Shown: positions 8,535-17,221 of the stretch, one piece after another
Layout: each line of letters opens with the position of its first letter
How positions within the stretch are numbered: position 1 is the first letter of the stretch
Source of the DNA: Intestinimonas massiliensis (ex Afouda et al. 2020)
GTDB lineage: Bacteria > Bacillota > Clostridia > Oscillospirales > Oscillospiraceae
Direction of reading: 5' to 3'
DNA length: 64,000 nt
NCBI RefSeq assembly: GCF_900626285.1
Contig: NZ_LR131147.1
Coordinates: 1,158,386 to 1,222,385, forward strand
Position numbers and translations under genes: made by a program
Notes under the pieces: model-generated
Database searches by the model: none
What the model saw: the letters and a program-made list of their open reading frames with translations, nothing else
What the model was told of the DNA's origin: nothing

Positions 8535-9115
8535 AGGTAAAACCTCCATGGAAAATGGACCGCCTCTTCCGCGTAGTCGATGCCGATGCGTGTTCCGGTG
8601 TGGAAGGGGGGCCGCGGGGAGCCGTCGTCCATCAGAAACAGCTCCTCCCCCGTCAGGTCCAGACCGTTTTGGGCCCTTGTCAGGCCCAGGGCCATGCACA
8701 CCTTCCCCGGCCCGTCCATAAAATGCTTTTTTTGATAGGAGGTGAGCTCTTCAGGCTCCTTCCCAAACCTGCGGCGGGCCATCTCGGCCGCCCCCTCCAG
8801 GGGGGCCAGTCCCCGCAGGAGCACCGCGCTGGGCTCTCCCTCCCGCTCGGTGACAAAGTTGAGGCAGTGATACATCCCGTAGATCAGGTAGATGTAGGCG
8901 GTACCCGGCGGGGCAAACAGGGTCTCCGTCCGGGCGGTACGCTTGTATCCGTAGGCGTGGCAGGCCTTGTCCACGCGCCCCACATAGGCCTCGGTCTCGG
9001 TGATCCGCCCGGACAGGGTCATACCGTCCACCCGGCGCACCAGGACTTTCCCCAGCAGGTCCTGGGCCACTTTTACGGTGTCCCGGTCAAAAAAGTCCCG
9101 ACCCAGCTTTTCCAC
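8531..9115 (-). CDS. 3-methyladenine DNA glycosylase (AAG/MPG family)
   Basis: This monofunctional glycosylase of 194 residues removes alkylated purines. Family marks are DLLGKVLVRR near the start, ETEAYVG with the catalytic glutamate, GTAYIYLIYGMYHCLNFV, and a C-terminal R-I-G-I-DYAEEA stretch. The start is GTG at 9115, eight bases from AAAGGGGG; the ATG nine bases upstream is out of frame. It is the first gene of a two-gene minus-strand operon with the HAD phosphatase and is divergent from the permease gene. Confidence 0.92.
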   Translation of the reverse strand: MEKLGRDFFDRDTVKVAQDLLGKVLVRRVDGMTLSGRITETEAYVGRVDKACHAYGYKRTARTETLFAPPGTAYIYLIYGMYHCLNFVTEREGEPSAVLLRGLAPLEGAAEMARRRFGKEPEELTSYQKKHFMDGPGKVCMALGLTRAQNGLDLTGEELFLMDDGSPRPPFHTGTRIGIDYAEEAVHFPWRFYL

Positions 9116-9178
9116 GGTCCCATCCCCCTTTCAGCAGGCACTATTTTATCTTATCATAGCCAAAGGAGAGGTACAACC

Positions 9179-10093
9179 ATGAGCCAACAAAAAGAAAAAT
9201 CCGGCCTGGCCAAGTTTGCCACCCCATTGATTATCCTGGCCACCATCATCTGGGGCAGTTCCTTCGTGGTGATGAAAAACAGCGTGGATGTGCTGCCCAC
9301 CTTCTGGCTGCTGGCCATCCGGTTCAGCGCCTCCGCCATCGTACTGGCCATTGTGTTCTTCCCCCGGTGGAAGGTGTGCGACAAGCAGTACCTGATCGGC
9401 GGCACCGTCATGGGCTTCTGTCTGTTCGTGGCCTACGCCTTCCAGACCTACGGCCTGGAGCGCACCACCCCCGGCAAGAACGCCTTCTTCACCGCCGTCT
9501 ACTGCGTCATCGTCCCCTTCCTCTACTGGGCCATCGCCCGCCGCCGGCCGGATAAGTTCAACGTGCTGGCCGCCTTCCTGTGCATCGGCGGCATCGCCCT
9601 GGTGTCCATCACCGGCAGCAACGCCTCCGCCTTCAACCTTGGTGACGTGCTCACCCTCATCGGCGGCTTCTTCTTCGCCTGCCACATCGTGGCGGTGGCC
9701 AAGTACTCCGAGGGCCGGGACATCTTCATCCTCACCACCCTCCAGTTCGCCTCCTTCGCCGTGTTCTCCTGGATCGGCGTGCTGGTCACCCGGACCCCCG
9801 TATCCCCGGAGGTCTTTGACTCCAACATGATCCTGGGCCTGGCCTATCTGGTGATCTTCTCCTCCTGCGGCGCCCTGCTGTTCCAGAACATCGGCCAGAA
9901 ATACACCGCTCCCGCCACCGCTGCCGTCCTGCTCTCTCTGGAGGCTCCCTTCGGTGTGCTCTTCTCCATCCTGCTCACCGACGAGCGGCCTACCGCCCTC
10001 ATGTTCCTGGGCTTCGCCCTCATCTTCCTGGCGGTGGTATGCTCCGAAACCAAGTTCTCCTTCCTCCGAAAAAAAGGGGTTGACAAAGGCTGA
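9179..10093 (+). CDS. EamA/DMT-family permease
   Basis: This inner-membrane protein of 304 residues has ten predicted hydrophobic segments in two EamA halves. The first half starts with WGSSFVVMK. The second contains YTAPATAAVLLSLEAPFGVLF, the usual DMT repeat. It probably exports metabolites or amino acids; the substrate is unknown. The start at 9179 follows AAAGGAGAGG. Its last bases contain the -35 box of the next operon. Confidence 0.92.
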   Translation: MSQQKEKSGLAKFATPLIILATIIWGSSFVVMKNSVDVLPTFWLLAIRFSASAIVLAIVFFPRWKVCDKQYLIGGTVMGFCLFVAYAFQTYGLERTTPGKNAFFTAVYCVIVPFLYWAIARRRPDKFNVLAAFLCIGGIALVSITGSNASAFNLGDVLTLIGGFFFACHIVAVAKYSEGRDIFILTTLQFASFAVFSWIGVLVTRTPVSPEVFDSNMILGLAYLVIFSSCGALLFQNIGQKYTAPATAAVLLSLEAPFGVLFSILLTDERPTALMFLGFALIFLAVVCSETKFSFLRKKGVDKG

Positions 10094-10108
10094 GCGGATG
10101 ATTATAAT
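10080..10108 (+). promoter_or_regulatory. Consensus sigma-A promoter of the Trp T-box operon
   Basis: A perfect TTGACA (10080-10085) and a perfect TATAAT (10103-10108) are 17 bases apart. Transcription should start near 10115, just before the T-box stem I. Such a strong promoter fits an operon controlled by attenuation downstream. Confidence 0.9.
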
Positions 10109-10114
10109 GCATTA

Positions 10115-10396
10115 CAACAGTTCCATAAAGTAAACCAGTGAGGAAGAGGAGTACCCGGCTGTTCCCGATGCAAAGAGAGTCCTGGATGGTGGGATCAGGG
10201 CGTGAGGGAACCGGCGAATGGACTTCCGAGGGCGGCTTGAACGGGCAACCAAGTAGATGCCGACGGGATCCCACCCGTTATCCATCGGGCACGCATGATG
10301 GTGCGTGAAGCGAGTGGACGTCTTTGGACGTCAATTTGGGTGGTATCGCAGAAGTTTAACGCTTTTGTCCCATAACTGGGGCAAAAGCGTTTTTTA
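10115..10396 (+). promoter_or_regulatory. T-box riboswitch with tryptophan (UGG) specifier
   Basis: The leader has the conserved T-box sequence at 10333-10349 (AATTTGGGTGGTATCGC) and an AGTA bulge near 10150. In the stem I specifier loop, TGG at 10219-10221 is followed by the usual A. The terminator has arms 10359-10368 and 10382-10391 followed by T residues. Uncharged tRNA-Trp should stabilise the antiterminator and switch on the transporter genes. The specifier fits the trpXYZ-type genes downstream. Confidence 0.92.
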
Positions 10397-10444
10397 TCTT
10401 CTGCACCATCTGCCCCCCAAATTCATTTTATGGAGGAACTTCCT

Positions 10445-11485
10445 ATGAAAAAGCTGAACAAGGTTCTGTCTCTCACCGCCGCCGCCGCTCTCACCCTGAG
10501 CCTGACCGCCTGCTCCGGCGGAACCCAGGGCAATGCCCAGACCCCCGCCGGCAATTCCGGCACCCCCGCCGCCGCCGGCGACGGCGCCACCTACAAGGTG
10601 GCGGTGATCAAGCAGATGGACCATGCCTCCCTGGACGAGATCGCCAACGCCATCACCGCCCGGCTGGACGAGATCGCCGCCGAGAACGGGGTCACCATCG
10701 AGTACGAGGTCACCTCCGGTCAGGGCGACCAGAGCGTACTGCGGCAGCTGTCCGACCAGGCCATCGCCGACGGCGTGGACGCCATCATCCCCATCGCCAC
10801 CCTGGCCGCCCAGGTGGCCGCCGTCTCCGCCGAGGAGAGCAAGACCCCGGTGGTCTTCGCCGCCATCTCCGACCCCGCCGCCGCCGACCTCACCGGCATC
10901 GACTATGTCACCGGCACCAGCGACGCCCTGGACACCAGCAAGATCATGGACATGATCTTCGCCCAGGACCCCGACGCCTCCAAGATCGGCCTGCTCTACT
11001 CCCTGTCCGAGGCCAACTCCACCACCCCCATCGCCGACGCCAAGGCCTACCTGGATGAGAAGGGAATCAGCTACGTGGAGGCCACCGCCAACACCAACGA
11101 CGAGGTCATCGCCGCCGCCAGCTCCCTCATCGCCGCCGGGGTGGACGCCATCTTCACCCCCACCGACAACATCATCATGTCCGCCGAGCTGGCCATCTAT
11201 GAGGACCTGATCGCCGCCGGCATCCCCCACTACACCGGGGCCGACTCCTTCGTCCGCAACGGCGCCTATGCCACCTGCGGCGTCAACTACACCGACCTGG
11301 GTGCCCAGACCGCCGACCTGGCCTATGAGGCCATGACCAGCGGCATGTCCGACATGGAGGACTTCTACCAGGTGGCCGGCGGCATCATCACCGTCAACAC
11401 CGAGACTGCCCAGGGCCTGGGCCTGGACTACTCCGTCTTTGACGCCATGGGCACCGTGGTCCCCGTCACCACCACCGAGGACTGA
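10445..11485 (+). CDS. trpX: ABC transporter substrate-binding lipoprotein, probable tryptophan binder (TrpX type)
   Basis: A lipoprotein signal ends in LTACSGG (Cys23). It is followed by an ABC_sub_bind periplasmic-type fold of about 310 residues, beginning YKVAVIKQMDHASLDEI and containing PVVFAAISDP and IGLLYSLSEANS. It should capture the amino acid outside the membrane for the permease and ATPase encoded next. The start at 10445 is seven bases from GGAGG. The Trp assignment comes from the UGG T-box and from the known T-box-linked trpXYZ operons. Confidence 0.88.
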   Translation: MKKLNKVLSLTAAAALTLSLTACSGGTQGNAQTPAGNSGTPAAAGDGATYKVAVIKQMDHASLDEIANAITARLDEIAAENGVTIEYEVTSGQGDQSVLRQLSDQAIADGVDAIIPIATLAAQVAAVSAEESKTPVVFAAISDPAAADLTGIDYVTGTSDALDTSKIMDMIFAQDPDASKIGLLYSLSEANSTTPIADAKAYLDEKGISYVEATANTNDEVIAAASSLIAAGVDAIFTPTDNIIMSAELAIYEDLIAAGIPHYTGADSFVRNGAYATCGVNYTDLGAQTADLAYEAMTSGMSDMEDFYQVAGGIITVNTETAQGLGLDYSVFDAMGTVVPVTTTED

Positions 11486-11503
11486 TTCCAATACGGCTCT
11501 ACC

Positions 11504-11534
11504 GCCAACCCCCGGCTTTTGCCGGGGGATTTGG
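11504..11534 (+). promoter_or_regulatory. Intercistronic stem-loop between trpX and trpY
   Basis: Arms CCCCCGGC (11509-11516) and GCCGGGGG (11521-11528) enclose TTTT, with five further pairs outside a bulged A. No T run follows. It may protect the binding-protein mRNA or lower permease expression. Confidence 0.6.
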
Positions 11535-11554
11535 CTTGAAAGGAGAATCCCACC

Positions 11555-12472
11555 ATGCTCTATATCGTCCAAACCGCCCTGGAGCTGGGCTTCCAGTACG
11601 CCCTGGTGGCCATGGCCCTGTTCCTCAGCTTCCGGATCCTGGACATCGCCGATATGACCACCGACGGCTGCTTCACCCTGGGCTGCGCCGTGTCGGTGAC
11701 GCTCACCGCCGCCGGCCATCCCTTCCTGGCCATCCCCGCCGCCATGATCTCCGGGGCCTGCGCCGGCTTCGTCACCGCCTTCCTCCAGACCAAGCTGGGG
11801 GTACCCTCCATCCTGGCTGGCATCATCACCAACACCGGGCTGTACAGCGTCAACCTGATGGCCATGGGGTGGACGTCCAACCAGTCCCTGCTGCGGCAGG
11901 ATACCATTTTCTCCCTGTTCCGGGACACCGGTATCGGGGGCAGCTGGTACGCCATCCTCCTGTCCGGGGCCATCACCGTGGTGATGGGGCTGATCCTGGT
12001 GGCCTTCCTGGGCACCCGCCTGGGCCTGTCCATCCGGGCCACCGGGGACAACCGGGACATGGTGCGTGCCTCCTCCATCAACCCCACCTTCACCATTACC
12101 GTGGGGCTGTGCCTGGCCAACGCCATGACCGCCCTGTCCGGGGCGGTGGTGGGTCAGGCCCAGAAAACCGTGGACATCAACGCCGGCACCGGCATCGTGG
12201 TCATCGGCCTGGCCTGCCTCATCATCGGGGAGACCCTGGTGGGCCGGGGCTCCATGCTCCGGGGCGCCATTTCCGTCATTGTGGGCAGCATCCTCTACCG
12301 GGTGGTGTACGCCCTGGTGCTCAACCTGTTCAGCAAATATATCGGCGTTCTGAAACTGGTCACCGCCATCGTGGTGGCCCTGGCCATCGCCGCCCCCACC
12401 CTGAAAAAGTGGGCCGCCTTCCAGCGGCAGAAGCGGGCCGCTCTGGCCCAATCCAGAAAGGAGACGAAGTGA
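11555..12472 (+). CDS. trpY: ABC transporter permease (TrpY type)
   Basis: This hydrophobic membrane permease of 305 residues has about eight to nine helices in the BPD_transp_2 style. It contains FRILDIADMTTDG near the N-terminus and the coupling region GLSIRATGDNRDMVRASSIN. It forms the channel for the transporter with TrpX and TrpZ. The start at 11555 is nine bases from AAAGGAG. Confidence 0.9.
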   Translation: MLYIVQTALELGFQYALVAMALFLSFRILDIADMTTDGCFTLGCAVSVTLTAAGHPFLAIPAAMISGACAGFVTAFLQTKLGVPSILAGIITNTGLYSVNLMAMGWTSNQSLLRQDTIFSLFRDTGIGGSWYAILLSGAITVVMGLILVAFLGTRLGLSIRATGDNRDMVRASSINPTFTITVGLCLANAMTALSGAVVGQAQKTVDINAGTGIVVIGLACLIIGETLVGRGSMLRGAISVIVGSILYRVVYALVLNLFSKYIGVLKLVTAIVVALAIAAPTLKKWAAFQRQKRAALAQSRKETK

Positions 12473-12473
12473 G

Positions 12474-13280
12474 ATGCTGGAGCTGCGCAATGTCTCCAAA
12501 ACCTTCAACCCCGGCACCGTCAACGAGAAAAAGGCGCTGGACAACGTGAGCGTCACCCTGGAGGACGGGGATTTCGTCACCATCGTGGGCTCCAACGGCG
12601 CGGGCAAGTCCACCCTGTTCAACGCCGTGGCCGGGGACTTCTACGTGGATCAGGGGTCCATCCTGCTGGACGGCCGCAACATCACCTACCAGCCCGCCTA
12701 CCGCCGCAGCCGCCAGATCGGCCGGCTGTTCCAGGACCCCATGCGGGGCACCGCCCCCCACATGACCATCGAGGAGAACCTGGCCCTGGCCTACCTGCGC
12801 ACCGCCAAGCACCAGAAGGCCTATTTCAGCCGGGTGTCCAAGGCGGACAAGGAGTTCTTCCGGGCCCAGCTGGCCAAGCTGGGCATGGGTCTGGAGGACC
12901 GGATGCGCCAGCCGGTGGGGCTGCTCTCCGGCGGCCAGCGGCAGGCCCTCACCCTGCTGATGGCCACCATGGTCCCCCCCAAGCTGCTGCTGCTGGACGA
13001 GCACACCGCCGCCCTTGACCCGGGTACGGCGGAGAAGGTGCTCCGCCTCACCCGGGAGATCGTGGCTCAGAGCCATTTGACGTGCATGATGATCACCCAC
13101 AACATGAAAAACGCCCTGGAGTTGGGCAACCGCACCTTCATGATGGATTCCGGCCGGGTCGTGCTGGACCTGAAGGGGCAGGAGCGGCAGGGTCTTACGG
13201 TGGAGGATCTGCTGGAGCGCTTTAAGGCTGGTGCAGGCAAGGTCCTGGATAATGACCGCATTCTGCTCTCCAACGACTGA
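12474..13280 (+). CDS. trpZ: ABC transporter ATPase (TrpZ type)
   Basis: This ATP-binding subunit of 268 residues energises import. It shows Walker A GSNGAGKST (about residue 40), the Q-loop LFQDPMRG, signature LLSGGQRQA, Walker B LLLLDEHTAALDP and the switch H in MMITHN. It begins one base after the permease stop, so it is translated in the same operon. It is the last gene before a strong hairpin. Confidence 0.93.
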   Translation: MLELRNVSKTFNPGTVNEKKALDNVSVTLEDGDFVTIVGSNGAGKSTLFNAVAGDFYVDQGSILLDGRNITYQPAYRRSRQIGRLFQDPMRGTAPHMTIEENLALAYLRTAKHQKAYFSRVSKADKEFFRAQLAKLGMGLEDRMRQPVGLLSGGQRQALTLLMATMVPPKLLLLDEHTAALDPGTAEKVLRLTREIVAQSHLTCMMITHNMKNALELGNRTFMMDSGRVVLDLKGQERQGLTVEDLLERFKAGAGKVLDNDRILLSND

Positions 13281-13281
13281 C

Positions 13282-13323
13282 TTTTTTCCGTGCCCGCCCA
13301 CAAAACGGCGGGCACGGAAAAAA
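13282..13323. terminator. 17-bp perfect hairpin after the transporter operon
   Basis: The arms 13282-13298 and 13307-13323 are fully complementary, with six T before and six A after the G/C-rich centre. It can act as a terminator in either direction and separates the operon from the tRNA promoter. Confidence 0.8.
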
Positions 13324-13346
13324 TGCGGTTTACTCAGAAAAAAGCA

Positions 13347-13375
13347 TTGACATTCCCGGCACGATATGCTATTAT
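13347..13375 (+). promoter_or_regulatory. Promoter of the tRNA cluster
   Basis: TTGACA (13347-13352) and TATTAT (13370-13375) are 17 bases apart, 35 bases before the first tRNA. No other strong promoter is seen within the cluster. Confidence 0.8.
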
Positions 13376-13410
13376 ATTCTGGCTGACATGCTTTGAAGTT
13401 CAGCGCCCAT

Positions 13411-13484
13411 GCGGGTGTAGTTCAATGGTAGAATCCCAGCCTTCCAAGCTGGTCGCGTGGGTTCGATTCCCATCACCCGCTCCA
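13411..13484 (+). tRNA. tRNA-Gly(TCC)
   Basis: The acceptor GCGGGTG pairs with the 3' end, the anticodon loop carries TCC, and CCA is encoded at 13482-13484. It is the first gene of the cluster. Confidence 0.95.
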
Positions 13485-13487
13485 TAC

Positions 13488-13564
<77 letters not shown>

Positions 13565-13745
13565 GTCATTCAGGGTCTTACCTTTGGATGAAGTTCCAGC
13601 GTTGCTGGCAGCAGGCACCCCTGACGCGAATCAGGCTTCGCCTCCGGCTTGCCTTCTTCGGAAGGGACTTTGGCCGGCGCACTTGCCCCCGGCAAGTCCG
13701 CTGATCGTCCAAACTTCGGTCGTGCCAGTCTTTCAGTTCCTATAT

Positions 13746-13822
13746 GGTGGGTGTAGTTCAGTTGGTAGAGCATCGGATTGTGGTTCCGAGTGTCGCGGGT
13801 TCGAGTCCCGTCACCCACCCCA
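13746..13822 (+). tRNA. tRNA-His(GTG)
   Basis: The extra 5' G (13746) opposite discriminator C (13819) is the hallmark of tRNA-His. The anticodon is GTG and CCA is encoded at 13820-13822. A 181-base spacer (13565-13745) before it shows no gene. Confidence 0.95.
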
Positions 13823-13884
13823 TAAAAACTCAAGGCGGAAGGGCCGGAGCGTCCGCTCCGGCCCGCTGCTTTTACCAGCGACAT

Positions 13885-13959
13885 TGGGGTGTAGCCAAGT
13901 GGTAAGGCACGGGACTTTGACTCCCGCATTCGCTGGTTCGAGCCCAGCCATCCCAGCCA
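13885..13959 (+). tRNA. tRNA-Gln(TTG)
   Basis: The anticodon loop CTTTGAC carries TTG. The acceptor is TGGGGTG and CCA is encoded at 13957-13959. Confidence 0.94.
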
Positions 13960-13962
13960 TAT

Positions 13963-14038
13963 GACTCGTTAGCTCAGTCGGCAGAGCAACTGCCTTTTAA
14001 GCAGTGGGTCCGGGGTTCGAATCCCCGACGGGTCACCA
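13963..14038 (+). tRNA. tRNA-Lys(TTT), prophage integration target
   Basis: The acceptor is GACTCGT, the anticodon is TTT, and CCA is encoded at 14036-14038. Its last 26 bases are repeated at 55485-55510. The prophage therefore supplies the present 3' end and leaves the gene intact. Confidence 0.96.
14013..14038. repeat. attL core (26-bp direct repeat)
   Basis: The last 26 bases of tRNA-Lys, covering the T-arm, acceptor and CCA, are identical to 55485-55510. The flanking base differs on both sides. Confidence 0.92.
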
Positions 14039-14043
14039 ATAAC

Positions 14044-14080
14044 AAAGCCCTGTATCCTCAACGGATACAGGGCTTTTTCT
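14044..14080 (+). terminator. Terminator downstream of the tRNA cluster
   Basis: A 14-bp stem (14044-14057 and 14063-14076) runs into T residues. It lies on the phage side of attL, so the prophage brings its own terminator for the tRNA transcript. The rest of 14081-14186 holds only the integrase-arm-like repeat. Confidence 0.85.
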
Positions 14081-14165
14081 TTATATCCCAGTGGTTTACA
14101 GCTATACTGTGTGCGTAAAAAATGCATTTGGTGACCTTCAAAAAGTGCGCTATACAGTTAGAAAA

Positions 14166-14186
14166 TGCACACGGATTTACACACGG
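14166..14186 (+). repeat. Left integrase-arm-like repeat
   Basis: A 21-base element with two ACACACGG/ACACGG-like halves matches 55416-55436 in 18 of 21 positions and has the same orientation. Its place next to attL fits an arm-type integrase site. Confidence 0.5.
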
Positions 14187-14699
14187 CTATTGATCGTCTG
14201 ATTCACTTTTTTCTGCATTGCCATCCAGGGAATCCGGAACCACTTTGTTTCCCCCTTCATCAACTGCGGTTTTGGCGGCGGCCAGGCCTTTAATGAGGAC
14301 GGCTGGCACGTCAACGCCGAGCGCCACCATATTCTCCACAATGCTGGTAAGCTCATTGATAATGTAAATAGCCAGAACAAACCAACCGATAAGCTGAAGG
14401 AACGACAGATCCAAACCCAGCACGATCCCAACATCATTAAACACAGATGAAACGCCGAAAGCCAAAGCAACGAGTACCCAGTAGGATACCTTTTTGATAA
14501 CGCCTTTTGCCCCCTTTGCGCTGGACATGGTTCCTGTGGCTCTAGCCTTGAGGATTCCATAGATGTAATCCACAACATTCAGTGCAAAGAAAAATGCAAA
14601 CAGAGGCCAGTGTGTGCCAAAGGCGTAGGAGAGCCCCGTCAGGACAGCTCCCCATATCAGGTTAGCCTTATCCGCAAACGCGGCAAAGATGTTTTCCAT
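14187..14699 (-). CDS. Phage holin (holin_4_1 / toxin-secretion holin family)
   Basis: This membrane protein of 170 residues has about three to four hydrophobic helices and the family core HWPLFAFFFALNVVDYIYGILKAR split over residues 31-54. A charged C-terminal tail follows. It should open the membrane to release the endolysin. The start is ATG at 14699, six bases from GAGGGA; an in-frame ATG two codons earlier overlaps that site. It is the last gene of the late operon, directly after the endolysin. Confidence 0.88.
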   Translation of the reverse strand: MENIFAAFADKANLIWGAVLTGLSYAFGTHWPLFAFFFALNVVDYIYGILKARATGTMSSAKGAKGVIKKVSYWVLVALAFGVSSVFNDVGIVLGLDLSFLQLIGWFVLAIYIINELTSIVENMVALGVDVPAVLIKGLAAAKTAVDEGGNKVVPDSLDGNAEKSESDDQ

Positions 14700-14709
14700 A
14701 CCCATTCCC

Positions 14710-16161
14710 TCACTTTCCCCGCACATAGGCGGCCATGCTCTTGATCAGAGCATGAACGTTGCTGCTGGAGTAGGCGTCTCCCTTCCAGTAATCCACAGCG
14801 GTTAGGATACCGGCAGCGGCCAGGGTATCCACGGCAGTCTCCAGCTCCGTCTGCTCCGGATCGCAGCCATCGCACAGGTCCAGAATCGCCTCCCAGCCGC
14901 CTGGGGTGGCCCGGATGGTCTTGGGGCAGTCCTTGCCGTTCCAGTGGTTGTGCTGCACCACCTTGTCCAGCGGGATGCCATGCTCCGCCATCAGCAGGCG
15001 CACCAGAGATGCCGCGTTTGCCTTGGCCCGCTCAAAGTCCCCGTCCTCATTGACGCAGATCTCGATCCCGATGCTGGTGGTGTTTCCGGGGCCATTGTCG
15101 CCATCCCCGGCATGATAGGCAGGCTCGCTGTCCGGCAGGTGCTGGACAATGGAGTGATCGTCAACGGTAAAGTGGTAGCTGATGTACTTCCCGGCCGCAT
15201 CGTCACTCTTGAGCCAGGCCGCATGGGCGGCGGCATCCGCGCCCTTGGCGTCGTTGCCTGTCTCATGGATGGTGATCGCGTCATCCGGATTCGTCCCGCC
15301 GGGCCGGTTTTTCCGGCCCTTGGGGATGTAGTCCACCTGGATGGCTATGCCGGTATCCGTGACCCGCTGGATGGCCTCCACAGGCTCCAGATGTTCCATA
15401 GACACCCATCCCTTGTCGGTCTGCCCCCAGCCGTCCTGAACAGTCAGGATCTCCACCACAGTGCCGCAGGAATAGGCCCCCGCCTTGTCGTGGCTTGTCC
15501 CAGGGCCGCTGCGGATATTCAGGCCGATGGACGGCGTCACGCGATATTTTCCCATACTTTCCTCACTTTCCGGCGGCTCAGGTGCCGCCTCTTTTTTTAC
15601 CCACACACAGATCCAGTTGTGGGGCCGCTTTCCTCCCTGGATCTGATCTCCGTCAAAGTCGCACTGGCTGGAGGTGCCGCTGTCCAGCATCATGGCCGAG
15701 CCGCATCCCCGGTCGGCCAGCTCGTCCCGGAGCTGCTCCGGCGTCATAGCGGAATTGGTGCAGTACAGCAGCAGTGAGCTGCCCACGATGCCCATGGCGC
15801 TCCTGGGCCGGGCTCCGCCCTGTGCTCTGTCATACGGGATATCCTTCAGCGGCACCCCGTCCACGATCAGCGGCGACGTGCATATGTAATTATCAAATTC
15901 CTGCCAGGCTGTGGTCTGCGCGAGATCCAGCGGCGTGTTCCAGCCATAGCCCGCCAGATCTCCCCAAGGGGTGGCGGACAGCAGCTTGCCGTCTGCCTTC
16001 AATCCCCGGCAGGGTGTTCCGTCACCGTTCCACATGCCGCCGTTCAAAATATGGTCTGCGCCGGTCTCCGCTTTGACCTGATCCAGCGTCGTGCGGCAAT
16101 TGGTCACCACAATGGACAGCCGCTCGATACGAGTCAGAGGGATAGATGCGATTTTCTTCAT
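14710..16161 (-). CDS. Endolysin: NAGPA-like domain, SH3 domain and amidase_2
   Basis: This is a three-domain lytic protein of 483 residues. Residues 1-190 resemble a phosphodiester glycosidase (NAGPA: LNGGMWNGDGTPCRG, PRSAMGIVGSSLLLY, MMLDSGTSS). Residues 205-262 form a bacterial SH3 wall-binding domain (LNIRSGPGTSHDKAGAY). Residues 285-430 form an N-acetylmuramoyl-L-alanine amidase (DAITIHETGN, YHFTVDDHSIVQHLPD, HNHWNGKDCP), with zinc ligands His, His and Cys. A helical C-terminal module ends the protein. No signal peptide is seen, so the holin is needed for export. Confidence 0.88.
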   Translation of the reverse strand: MKKIASIPLTRIERLSIVVTNCRTTLDQVKAETGADHILNGGMWNGDGTPCRGLKADGKLLSATPWGDLAGYGWNTPLDLAQTTAWQEFDNYICTSPLIVDGVPLKDIPYDRAQGGARPRSAMGIVGSSLLLYCTNSAMTPEQLRDELADRGCGSAMMLDSGTSSQCDFDGDQIQGGKRPHNWICVWVKKEAAPEPPESEESMGKYRVTPSIGLNIRSGPGTSHDKAGAYSCGTVVEILTVQDGWGQTDKGWVSMEHLEPVEAIQRVTDTGIAIQVDYIPKGRKNRPGGTNPDDAITIHETGNDAKGADAAAHAAWLKSDDAAGKYISYHFTVDDHSIVQHLPDSEPAYHAGDGDNGPGNTTSIGIEICVNEDGDFERAKANAASLVRLLMAEHGIPLDKVVQHNHWNGKDCPKTIRATPGGWEAILDLCDGCDPEQTELETAVDTLAAAGILTAVDYWKGDAYSSSNVHALIKSMAAYVRGK

Positions 16162-16202
16162 AATGTCACCTCACCAGCTAAATATCTTTAAGCATATGGC
16201 AA

Positions 16203-17216
16203 TTAGCCGCTCCCCGGGACATCCGTGAGCCGAATTAACAGGTTTGCAGCGTCTGGCTGTGCCGGAAGAATGCCTAAATATCCCCCTATCCACCCTGTAA
16301 TTCCGGCCTGATTGTCTAGATAAATCGCTATTTTTGCATCGGCCCATACAATCGTGCTAGAATCCGGGCCTAAAGTGTACCCGGAAACTGCAGCAGAGTA
16401 TGTCATTGATGAAGCCGACGGAAGAGTCATGTCAAAAAAGGCGTTATCTGGGTTTTGAGCTATAAGCGCCAAAATCTCCGGCGCATCTGGGAGCGGCAGT
16501 GCATACTCTTTGATGCCGGATTCGATCATTGAAAGCACAGCGAGCACAACAGGTGCGCCATAGGAAGCAAGGTTGATGTGGACTGGATTTTTAGCTCCTG
16601 CGGTGTAGAGCATCCCGTTTTTTCCAATCCTGACGGGCTGTGTGTCTCCGGCCTGGGCTGGGCCTGCTTTTACGCCACCCAGCGCAACCGATGTGGCGGT
16701 GGGCAAAGTGTAACTGTTTGATGCGGCTACACCGGTGTCTACATACCGCTCGCTCTCAAAGTCCCACACCCACCAGTTGCCGTCCTGGATTTTCGGCCCG
16801 TTAACCACAGCGGTTTCTACGGTTTGAGCCGCGTCCATCACCTGATCCACCCATGCCTGCTGCGGCTCAGGCGGTTCGGGAGATGGGCCGCCCAGGGAGT
16901 CAGCGATAAACGTGCGCCAGATGGCTGATTTTACCACAACGTCGCCAATGCGGTATTGCAGCTCGGCCTGTCCGTAAATGCCTGGCTTTGCCGTATCCGC
17001 AGCCGACACAAGCCACGTCACCGCGGACCCGGAGACCACGATATCAACGGGATATGGTTCAGTCTCCCCAGGCCGCTGGGCGAGCAGCGCAACGGTGCCA
17101 TCCGCGCCAAACTCGCTATGCCAGTCTGTAATGTCAAAAATAACTTGCCGTACCGCATTTTCTCCTTCCCGTCCCAAAGAGAGAACGATGCCCGGAGATG
17201 CTGTAATTGTTTTCAT
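16203..17216 (-). CDS. Baseplate/fibre protein with BppU-like N-terminus
   Basis: The N-terminal 120 residues (start MKTITASPGIVLSLGREGEN, then a beta-rich FDITDWHSEFGADGTV segment) resemble the BppU/DUF2479 module that fixes receptor-binding proteins to the baseplate. The C-terminal 200 residues are unknown and should be the exposed part. The start at 17216 is five bases from GAGGTGAT and lies just behind the preceding stop. Confidence 0.65.
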   Translation of the reverse strand: MKTITASPGIVLSLGREGENAVRQVIFDITDWHSEFGADGTVALLAQRPGETEPYPVDIVVSGSAVTWLVSAADTAKPGIYGQAELQYRIGDVVVKSAIWRTFIADSLGGPSPEPPEPQQAWVDQVMDAAQTVETAVVNGPKIQDGNWWVWDFESERYVDTGVAASNSYTLPTATSVALGGVKAGPAQAGDTQPVRIGKNGMLYTAGAKNPVHINLASYGAPVVLAVLSMIESGIKEYALPLPDAPEILALIAQNPDNAFFDMTLPSASSMTYSAAVSGYTLGPDSSTIVWADAKIAIYLDNQAGITGWIGGYLGILPAQPDAANLLIRLTDVPGSG

Positions 17217-17221
17217 TTTTA

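Noticed and set aside
8555..9178. Long plus-strand extension upstream of the EamA permease
   Set aside because: It is antisense to the glycosylase gene; a good ribosome site and membrane-protein start are at 9179.
10394..12622. Antisense ORF of 742 codons opposite the trp transporter genes
   Set aside because: Repetitive Gly/Val/Asp/His composition only because of codon bias on the opposite strand.
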